Shown: in pieces, positions 1 through 5,207 of the stretch
Layout of the letters: every line of letters starts with the position of its first letter
How positions within the stretch are numbered: position 1 is the stretch's first letter
Origin: an uncultured Ruminococcus sp.
GTDB lineage: Bacteria > Bacillota > Clostridia > Oscillospirales > Acutalibacteraceae
Reading direction: 5' to 3'
NCBI GenBank assembly: GCA_902773245.1
Contig: CACYDY010000050.1
Span: 1-5,207, forward strand
DNA length: 5,207 nt
Translations under genes and position numbers: made by a program
Notes under the pieces: generated by a model
Database searches by the model: none
Told to the model about the DNA's origin: nothing
The model's input: only the letters and a program-made list of their open reading frames with translations

Positions 1-43
1 CCCCTAACTAACTGTTCTCACCAAAGTTACCTCGCCGCTCCAA

Positions 44-67
44 GGCGACGCAAAAAGCGTATTTTTT
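44..67 (+). terminator. Possible weak intrinsic terminator of an upstream gene
   Basis: A short hairpin ACGC (48-51) / GCGT (57-60) with an AAAAA loop is followed directly by ATTTTTT (61-67). Just before it, and sharing base 48, a second small hairpin can form: TCGCC (32-36) with GGCGA (44-48). A GC stem followed by a T-run is the layout of a rho-independent terminator. It could end a + strand gene lying left of the window, but a 4-bp stem is short, so this is a weak call. No coding sequence that it would terminate is visible. Confidence 0.3.
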
Positions 68-90
68 AAAAATTGATTTCCGTGGGTTGG

Positions 91-120
91 GGGTATGGGT
101 GACGACAATAATGTAAAATA
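91..120 (+). promoter_or_regulatory. Candidate promoter for the spoIIR-addB-addA string (possibly sigma-F-like)
   Basis: The best -10-like element upstream of spoIIR is TAAAAT (114-119). No good TTGACA-like -35 lies 16-18 nt before it. In Bacillus subtilis spoIIR is transcribed by forespore sigma-F, whose promoters have roughly GYWTA, a 15-nt gap, then GGNRANAMTW. Here GGGTA (91-95), 15 nt, then ATGTAAAATA (111-120) matches the second half of the -10 box well but lacks its GG, and matches the -35 box at three of five positions. If real, transcription would start near 126-128, just before the stem-loop at 132. The match is imperfect and rests on family knowledge from B. subtilis. Confidence 0.22.
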
Positions 121-131
121 GAACCAAACAA

Positions 132-219
132 TTGGGTCGACAGGAACAAATCCTCAAGCTGTGGACAGTGACTGCACTGTCGCTATGTACAACTTAAATC
201 TAAATTCCTGTCGATCCAA
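132..219 (+). promoter_or_regulatory. Large nested stem-loop in the spoIIR leader
   Basis: Bases 132-146 (TTGGGTCGACAGGAA) pair with 205-219 (TTCCTGTCGATCCAA) over 15 consecutive positions. The only non-Watson-Crick pair is a G.U wobble (136/215). The 58-nt interior contains a second perfect hairpin, GACAGTG (164-170) / CACTGTC (175-181), with an ACTG loop. It can be extended by AGC (157-159) / GCT (182-184) across a 4-nt bulge. No T-run follows, so it is not an intrinsic terminator. The position, 78 nt before the spoIIR start, suggests a structured 5' untranslated region, a small RNA or a tiny inverted-repeat element. I do not recognise a known riboswitch or RNA family in it. The pairing is seen directly; the regulatory role is inferred. 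Confidence 0.5.
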
Positions 220-281
220 AATCAACATTACAGAAAACCGAATAAAACCCGCTTGCCTGACCATAATCTAATTATCAAAAC

Positions 282-289
282 AAAGGTGG
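282..289 (+). promoter_or_regulatory. Ribosome binding site that fixes the spoIIR start
   Basis: AAAGGTGG lies 8 nt before the ATG at 298. It is a one-mismatch version of the AAAGGAGG anti-16S sequence. The in-frame TTG at 253 has no such sequence before it, so the ATG is preferred. Confidence 0.8.
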
Positions 290-297
290 CAGGAATT

Positions 298-918
298 ATG
301 AAAAATATAAACACAAAAGCTCTTATTTTAAAATCCGTTTCGATAGGTTTTGTTCTGTGCTTCCTCTTTTCAATGCTTGACTTTGACGCAAAATCAAACA
401 ATATATCCGACAGTATTCTCAGGCTGCATATTCTTGCCAATTCCGATTCCGCCGAGGATCAGAATTTGAAGCTTGCCGTCAGAGATGAGGTTTCGAAATA
501 CTGTTCAAGCCTTTTTGCTGATGTTTCGGAAAAATCACGGGCCAAGAAAATTATTTCACAGCATATGAACGAAATTGTTGAAATCGCTCGCAAAGAGGTA
601 TATAATAAAGGTTATGACTACGACGTAAAGGGTGAGCTGGTCAATATGTATTTTACCAACAGAACCTATGAAAATATTACTCTGCCCGCAGGTTTCTATG
701 ACGCTGTCAGAATAACCGTCGGCAGCGGAAACGGTCACAATTGGTGGTGCGTGATGTTCCCGCCAATCTGCGTCGGGGCGTGTGACAAGATCGGCGAGCT
801 GTCCGATGTTCTCGATCCCGATGAGGTGAATATGGTGAGTGACAATAAGTATTGCTGTAAATTTAAAATCTATGAGGTTTATCAGAATTTTGTGAATAAA
901 ATTGATAAGGAGGAGTGA
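298..918 (+). CDS. spoIIR: SpoIIR, sporulation signal protein that triggers pro-sigmaE processing
   Basis: The product is a 206-residue protein of the stage II sporulation protein R family; B. subtilis SpoIIR is about the same size. In B. subtilis it is made in the forespore, is exported towards the space between the two cells, and stimulates the membrane protease SpoIIGA, which cleaves pro-sigmaE in the mother cell. Residues 2-7 are polar and basic, followed by one hydrophobic segment at about 8-27, consistent with a signal peptide or membrane anchor. Family signatures are present: LHILANSDSAEDQ (about 43-55) followed by LKLAVRDEV, LPAGFYDAVRI (129-139), and G-NGHNWWCVMFPPIC (144-158), with the paired Trp149-Trp150 and Cys151/Cys158 characteristic of the family. 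The ATG at 298 is chosen over the in-frame TTG at 253 because it has a good ribosome binding site and the hydrophobic segment then sits at the N-terminus. The last codons contain the addB ribosome binding site. The gene looks intact. Confidence 0.95.
   Translation: MKNINTKALILKSVSIGFVLCFLFSMLDFDAKSNNISDSILRLHILANSDSAEDQNLKLAVRDEVSKYCSSLFADVSEKSRAKKIISQHMNEIVEIARKEVYNKGYDYDVKGELVNMYFTNRTYENITLPAGFYDAVRITVGSGNGHNWWCVMFPPICVGACDKIGELSDVLDPDEVNMVSDNKYCCKFKIYEVYQNFVNKIDKEE
907..915 (+). promoter_or_regulatory. addB ribosome binding site inside the end of spoIIR
   Basis: AAGGAGGAG sits within the last four sense codons of spoIIR, ends just before the final base of its stop codon region, and lies 7 nt before GTG 923. 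It decides the addB start: the in-frame TTG at 902 lies upstream of this site and so cannot use it. Ribosomes finishing spoIIR would pass over it, which suggests translational coupling. Confidence 0.82.
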
Positions 919-922
919 TCCG

Positions 923-3900
923 GTGATCTATCTTGTTGAGGGAAGAAGCGGTTTTGGAAAAACACGATATGTTTCCGATGTTTTGCATGAGCTTGCGAAA
1001 AAGGGCGAGAAAAAGCTTATGTATATTATTCCCGAACAAAGCTCGTTTGAATGTGAAACGTTATTTTTAAGGAAAATGGGTCCCAAGCTGTCGAACACAG
1101 TCAGCGTAATGTCTTTTACACGTCTTTATGACATGGTAATGCGTCAAACGGGATATCTGCACGCAGCTGCGATCGACGACGGAGTAAGAAAGGTCTTGAT
1201 GTCGCTTTCGCTTGAAGAGTGTGCCGACAGGCTTGACGTCTATGCAAAACAGGCGATGAAGCCTCAGATGACCGATCTCATGCTGACTGCCGTAAAGGAA
1301 TTTAAAATGTGCGGTATCTCAACCGACACACTTCGAAAAACCGCAAAAAAAACAATCGGGACAGACCTTTCAAAAAAGCTTGAAGAGGTGTCGCTTGTGA
1401 CCGATGTTTACAATGCTTTCATAGCCCAAAGCTATGTCGATCCGCTTGATAACAATGCGCGTCTTGAAAAGCGTTTGGGTGAGGTGAAGTTCTTTGAGGG
1501 GTATACGGTCGTTGTCGATGATTTCAGCGGATTTACGGCTCAGGAACAGAGAATACTTGATTTGATAATGGCTCAGTCAAAGGATTTTTATATAACGCTT
1601 TGCAGAGAGCCGGGAGAGGACGAAGAACGTTTTTTTACCGTAAACAGAACAAGAAAGCGTATCCTCGATTCTGCCGCTCGTCTTGGCTTGAGGGTGGCTT
1701 CGCCGGTAAAGCTTTTTGATAATCACAGAACCGAAAGCGACGAGATCGGACTGGTCGAACGTGAAATATATCGTTTGAGCAAAGCGCAGGACACTGATTC
1801 TGCGGACATAGAAGGCGGATCGTCGGAAGACGTTACGATAGGAATTGCGTCGGATATCTTTGAGGAGTGTGAGTATGTCGCCGAGCAGATAAGCGAGCTT
1901 GCGCTCGGCGGAGAGTGCCGTTACAGAGATATTGCGGTCGTATGCAGGAACACCGAAAAGTATACCGGTATAATAGACGCTGTTTTTGAAAGCAGAGGAA
2001 TTCCTTATTTTATGTCAAAGCCCGAGCCAATCGACAACAAGCCATTGATGAGGCTTGTATTGTCTGCATTTGAGTACGTTTTGAACCCTTCCGACAGTGA
2101 AAAGCTTTTCCAATTGGCAAAATGCGGTCTTTTGGGAGTTGACGGCTACGAGATCGCTCTGCTTGAAAATTATGCTTACATATGGGGAATAGACGGAAGA
2201 AAGTTTTTCGAGCCGTTCACGTCAAACCCCGACGGCTACACCGATCGAGAAGCCCCTGATTCCGAGGAGCGGCTGTTTGCAATTAATAACGCAAGGGAAA
2301 AAATTATGATCCCGCTTGGAAGCTTTTCTGAAAAAATTAAAAATCAAAATGCTTTTGTGATCTCAAAGGCTGTGTATGAGCTGCTGGCAGATTACGGCGT
2401 TAACGAAGCTCTTCTGACGGAGCTTGAAAAAGACGAGATCGACGAATATTCCAACGAAGAGATACGGCTTTGGGAGCTTTTGACAGATATTCTCAACAAG
2501 ATGTATCTGTCGCTTGGGGAACGGTATGTTTCGGTGAAAAGATATTATGAACTGTTAAAAATGATGATATGCTCCCATGAAATTTCGGATATTCCCCAGA
2601 CTCTCGATCAGGTTACGGTCGCTTCTGCAAGCAGCGTTCGGCTGAGAGATCCTTATGCGGTGTTCGTCATCGGCGCCAATCACGGAGAATTTCCGCATGA
2701 TCCCGTTGCGGGCGGAGTTTTTAACGACATCGAGAGAAGAAGTCTTATCAGTCTTGAGGTTCCTGTTTATGACGCTGTTGCCGAATTGTATCTTCAGGAG
2801 AAATTTTTGGTTTATAATGCGGTCAGCGCCCCGAAAGCAAAGCTTTATGTTACTTATCCGACAGGCGAGCTTGGCGGAGGAAAGCTTCGTCCGTCGTCGA
2901 TAGTTTCGGAGCTTCAGCGGATAATTCCGAATGTTAAAACGGAGGTTATTTCGGCTCTTGACGATTTTGAAAGGATACAAAGCGACAAGGAGGCTTTTGA
3001 AAGCTTTGCAAAGCACTGCCGTAAAAAGGACGCTCTGTCCAAGGCTTTGAAGGCTTATCTGAAAGAGAAGCCCGAATTTGAAGCTTTGGTGGACGCAGTT
3101 GAAAAGAATACGAAAAAAACCGAAATGACGCTTGCCGACAAGAGTTTGCCGCCGCTTTTGTTCGGACGTGACAAAAACCTTTCCGCTTCTCAGATCGAGA
3201 ATTATTATATGTGCCGTTTCAAGTATTTCTGTAATTACGGACTAAAGCTTCGTGAAAGAAGAAAGGCTCAGCTTGGCGCAATCGAGTACGGAAGCCTTAT
3301 TCACTATCTGCTTGAAAATGTTGTCAAGCAATACCAAAAAAACGGCTGGGAACGGCTTTGCGACGATGAGCTTGAACAGCTTCTCGACGAGCTTTTGAAG
3401 GATTATATTTCGGAATTTCTGGGCGGTGAGGACGATAAGAGCGACAGGTTTGTGTTTTTGTATTATCGTCTGAAAAAAAGCACTCAGGCGCTTATGAATC
3501 ATCTGAGCGACGAGCTTTCGCAGTCGGAGTTCAAGCCGATAGATTTTGAGTTGTCCGTTGGTTTCGGAAAAGACGGAATACCGGCTTATACCGTTCTTGA
3601 TGACAACGGCAATCTTGTCCGGGTCAGCGGCTTTATTGACAGGGTAGATATTATGCAGACCGAAAAGGCTGACTATATCAGAATAGTAGACTACAAAACA
3701 GGCAAAAAGGAATTTCGTCTTTCCGATGTGCTTTACGGGTTGAATATGCAAATGCTTATTTATCTTTCGGCAATTGCGCAAAACGGCGAGAAACGTTACG
3801 GAGGGAACATTCACCCAAGCGGAGTTTTATATATGCCGTCCACCGTTTCAAGCGTTAATGTAAAGCCGTTTTCAAGCGAGGAAAAAATTAAAAACGAGCA

Positions 3901-4297
3901 TGACAAAAATCTGAGAATGAACGGTATCGTGCTTGACGAGTCACAGGTTATTTTCGGAATGGAAGAGAAAGCGGAGGGGAAGTATATCCCCGTGTCGCTC
4001 GACAAAAACGGAAAAATCAAAAGTACGTGCAGGAATTATGTAATATCGAAAGCTCAGCTTGACATGATATTCGACAAGGTTGAGGAAAAGATCAAAGAGA
4101 TGAGCCAAGGTCTTGATGACGGAGATATTTCTGCCGTTCCGACTTCAAACGAAAGCATGGACGCTTGTTTGTGGTGCGGCTTCAATGCCGTTTGCGGTCA
4201 TGCGGAAAATGACATGGTCAATTGTCTGAAAAAATTCGACAAAGAACAGGTCGTTGAAATTCTCGAAAACGAAAAGAACGGAAAGGAGGAGAACTGA
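923..4297 (+). CDS. addB: AddB, nuclease/scaffold subunit of the AddAB helicase-nuclease
   Basis: The product is 1124 residues (B. subtilis AddB: 1166). AddAB unwinds and resects double-strand DNA ends until it meets Chi, then loads RecA for recombinational repair in the cytoplasm. AddB supplies one nuclease domain and, in studied AddAB enzymes, an inactive helicase fold that reads Chi. Motifs in order: Walker A GRSGFGKT (7-14); YIIPEQSSFE (34-43); SFTRLYD (64-70); Walker B-like VVDDFSGFTAQE (197-208); IAVVCRN (337-343); GIPYFMSKPEP (359-369); GANHGEFP (584-591). The C-terminal PD-(D/E)XK nuclease has YGSLIH (His794), GFIDRVD (Asp906, Asp909) and VDYKTG (Asp923, Lys925), followed by YGLNMQMLIYL. 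The four iron-sulfur ligands are present: Cys764 in YYMCRFKYF, and Cys1082, Cys1085 and Cys1091 as C-X2-C-X5-C. The start is GTG 923, based on its ribosome binding site. The stop shares one base with the addA ATG. All key nuclease and cluster residues are intact, so the protein should be active. Confidence 0.96.
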   Translation: MIYLVEGRSGFGKTRYVSDVLHELAKKGEKKLMYIIPEQSSFECETLFLRKMGPKLSNTVSVMSFTRLYDMVMRQTGYLHAAAIDDGVRKVLMSLSLEECADRLDVYAKQAMKPQMTDLMLTAVKEFKMCGISTDTLRKTAKKTIGTDLSKKLEEVSLVTDVYNAFIAQSYVDPLDNNARLEKRLGEVKFFEGYTVVVDDFSGFTAQEQRILDLIMAQSKDFYITLCREPGEDEERFFTVNRTRKRILDSAARLGLRVASPVKLFDNHRTESDEIGLVEREIYRLSKAQDTDSADIEGGSSEDVTIGIASDIFEECEYVAEQISELALGGECRYRDIAVVCRNTEKYTGIIDAVFESRGIPYFMSKPEPIDNKPLMRLVLSAFEYVLNPSDSEKLFQLAKCGLLGVDGYEIALLENYAYIWGIDGRKFFEPFTSNPDGYTDREAPDSEERLFAINNAREKIMIPLGSFSEKIKNQNAFVISKAVYELLADYGVNEALLTELEKDEIDEYSNEEIRLWELLTDILNKMYLSLGERYVSVKRYYELLKMMICSHEISDIPQTLDQVTVASASSVRLRDPYAVFVIGANHGEFPHDPVAGGVFNDIERRSLISLEVPVYDAVAELYLQEKFLVYNAVSAPKAKLYVTYPTGELGGGKLRPSSIVSELQRIIPNVKTEVISALDDFERIQSDKEAFESFAKHCRKKDALSKALKAYLKEKPEFEALVDAVEKNTKKTEMTLADKSLPPLLFGRDKNLSASQIENYYMCRFKYFCNYGLKLRERRKAQLGAIEYGSLIHYLLENVVKQYQKNGWERLCDDELEQLLDELLKDYISEFLGGEDDKSDRFVFLYYRLKKSTQALMNHLSDELSQSEFKPIDFELSVGFGKDGIPAYTVLDDNGNLVRVSGFIDRVDIMQTEKADYIRIVDYKTGKKEFRLSDVLYGLNMQMLIYLSAIAQNGEKRYGGNIHPSGVLYMPSTVSSVNVKPFSSEEKIKNEHDKNLRMNGIVLDESQVIFGMEEKAEGKYIPVSLDKNGKIKSTCRNYVISKAQLDMIFDKVEEKIKEMSQGLDDGDISAVPTSNESMDACLWCGFNAVCGHAENDMVNCLKKFDKEQVVEILENEKNGKEEN
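4282..4289 (+). promoter_or_regulatory. addA ribosome binding site inside the end of addB
   Basis: A perfect AAAGGAGG lies 7 nt before ATG 4297, within the last codons of addB. Together with the TGATG stop/start overlap at 4295-4299 it points to coupled translation, which would help make AddB and AddA in equal amounts as needed for the heterodimer. Confidence 0.85.
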
Positions 4298-5207
4298 TGG
4301 CAGACGTAAAGTGGACGAAAAGCCAACAAAATGCGATTAACGCAAGAAACGGCGCAGTTCTTGTGTCGGCTGCGGCAGGTTCGGGAAAAACTGCCGTATT
4401 GGTCGAGAGGATCATTGATATGATCACAGACCCGAAAAATCCCGTGGACGCAGACAGATTTCTTGTCGTGACATATACAAGAGCCGCAGCTGGAGAAATG
4501 AAAGACAGAATAGCTGCTCGGCTTTCGGAATTGCTTGAAAACGATCCTCTGAATGAAGCTCTTCGCAGACAGCAGATGCTCCTTGGCAGAGCAATGATAA
4601 GCACTATCCACAGCTTTTGTTCGGAGATAGTAAGAGAATATTTTTACACGCTCAACATTCCCGGTGATTTCCGAATAGCGGACGACGGAGAACTAAAGGT
4701 TCTGAAAAATCAGGCTATGCAAAACGTTCTTGAACGAAAATACAGCGAAAACGACGAAGCGTTTGAAAATACCGTCGAGGTGTTTTCGAGTGTTCGAGAT
4801 GATTCGATCCTGCAGAATATTGTGCTCAGACTTTATGAATTTCTGAGATCACACCCTTTTCCCGATCAGTGGATAAAAGAAAAAGCCGCAATGTATGACG
4901 TTACAAGATCAGCCGCTCAGACAGAATGGGGAAAGGCGATTATCGAACACTCAAAAATGACGGCTCGATACATGAAAACTCTCAGCGATCTGAGCATTGA
5001 GCTTTTGCAGACCGAGGATAAGCTCAATAATTCAAGCTTCGGCGACAAGATAAGAGATGACGGAATATTTATTTCTCATCTTATCGACAGGCTCGAAAAG
5101 GGCGATTGGAATGATATCATTCACGTTCTGGGAACGTTTCCCGACGGCAGTCTGAGAGCGCCGAAGGGCTATACCGAGCATGAAGTAAAAATAGCTGCCG
5201 CAGGTTA
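4297..5207 (+). CDS. addA: AddA, helicase-nuclease subunit of AddAB (N-terminal part, cut by window edge)
   Basis: The first 303 codons are present; the family is usually around 1200 residues, so about three quarters lies beyond the window. AddA is the UvrD-like superfamily 1 ATP-driven 3'-5' helicase of the complex, with its own C-terminal nuclease domain (not visible here). Visible helicase motifs: WTKSQQNAI (6-14), the Q-motif-like adenine contact; Walker A AAAGSGKT (25-32); motif Ia LVVTYTRAAAGEMKDRI (56-72); ISTIHSFC (101-108), motif Ic, followed by GDFRIADDGE (123-132), typical of AddA. The motif Ia core reads TYTRAAA where AddA more often has TFTNAAA, a mild variation. The reading frame stays open to the last base with no stop or frameshift. 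The start is ATG 4297, overlapping the addB stop by one base. Walker B and later motifs cannot be checked. Confidence 0.95.
   Translation, partial: MADVKWTKSQQNAINARNGAVLVSAAAGSGKTAVLVERIIDMITDPKNPVDADRFLVVTYTRAAAGEMKDRIAARLSELLENDPLNEALRRQQMLLGRAMISTIHSFCSEIVREYFYTLNIPGDFRIADDGELKVLKNQAMQNVLERKYSENDEAFENTVEVFSSVRDDSILQNIVLRLYEFLRSHPFPDQWIKEKAAMYDVTRSAAQTEWGKAIIEHSKMTARYMKTLSDLSIELLQTEDKLNNSSFGDKIRDDGIFISHLIDRLEKGDWNDIIHVLGTFPDGSLRAPKGYTEHEVKIAAAG

Noticed and set aside
4..153. Minus-strand open frame in the left intergenic region
   Set aside because: It is about 50 codons with no ATG or GTG start with a ribosome binding site, and it runs through predicted hairpins. It is treated as noncoding.
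253..297. In-frame TTG start giving spoIIR 15 extra N-terminal residues
   Set aside because: There is no ribosome binding site before 253, while AAAGGTGG lies 8 nt before ATG 298. The extension would also push the signal/anchor segment away from the N-terminus.
220..297. TTGCCT (253-258) and TAATTA (269-274) as a second spoIIR promoter
   Set aside because: The spacing is only 10 nt, and no acceptable -10 lies 16-18 nt after the TTGCCT.
228..738. Minus-strand open frames opposite spoIIR (228-440 and 556-738)
   Set aside because: They lie antisense to a well-supported gene, show no family motifs and have no convincing ribosome binding sites.
902..922. In-frame TTG start giving addB 7 extra residues
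   Set aside because: The extra codons encode the ribosome binding site itself (AAGGAGGAG). GTG 923 sits 7 nt behind that site and starts directly at the beta strand leading into Walker A.
2555..4020. Minus-strand open frames (2555-3016, 3242-3814, 3811-4020) and a + strand frame (2655-2903) within addB
   Set aside because: All lie inside the conserved AddB reading frame, and their translations look like out-of-frame shadow sequence.
923..4297. AGCGG pentamers as possible Chi sites acted on by AddAB
   Set aside because: AGCGG is the B. subtilis Chi. A 5-mer occurs often by chance, the host's Chi sequence is unknown, and one window cannot show enrichment.
4198..4611. Two overlapping minus-strand open frames across the addB/addA junction
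   Set aside because: They cover the AddB C-terminus and the AddA helicase motifs in reverse, have no family resemblance, and overlap each other in different frames.

Overview
The window comes from a low-to-mid GC, endospore-forming Firmicute. I infer class Clostridia, possibly an Oscillospirales/Ruminococcaceae-type gut lineage. Evidence: a clear spoIIR gene, which occurs only in endospore formers; AddAB-type recombination genes, the Firmicute counterpart of RecBCD; and strong AGGAGG-type ribosome binding sites at short spacing. The genus cannot be named from the sequence alone.

Layout. Positions 1-297 hold no convincing gene. The first ~110 bases have an unusual C-rich-then-G-rich composition, two small GC hairpins and a T-run that may be the terminator of a gene lying to the left. 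A weak promoter candidate follows (about 91-120). Next is a striking stem-loop (132-219): a 15-bp outer stem with one G.U pair enclosing a second 7-bp hairpin, placed as the 5' leader of spoIIR. From 298 onwards the window is one tightly packed + strand gene string: spoIIR (298-918), addB (923-4297) and the first 303 codons of addA (4297 to the window edge).

How the genes work together. SpoIIR is the forespore-made signal that triggers pro-sigmaE processing in the mother cell. AddA and AddB form the helicase-nuclease that resects double-strand DNA ends and loads RecA. The addB ribosome binding site lies inside the last codons of spoIIR, with only 4 nt between the genes. The addB stop shares its last base with the addA start (TGATG). 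All three are therefore probably co-transcribed, and addB/addA translationally coupled. AddB keeps its Walker A, nuclease and four iron-sulfur cysteine motifs, and the visible part of AddA keeps its N-terminal helicase motifs.

No new multi-gene system is visible. The coding content is ordinary core genome. The items most worth a second look are the structured leader before spoIIR and the linkage of a sporulation checkpoint gene to the DNA-end repair operon.
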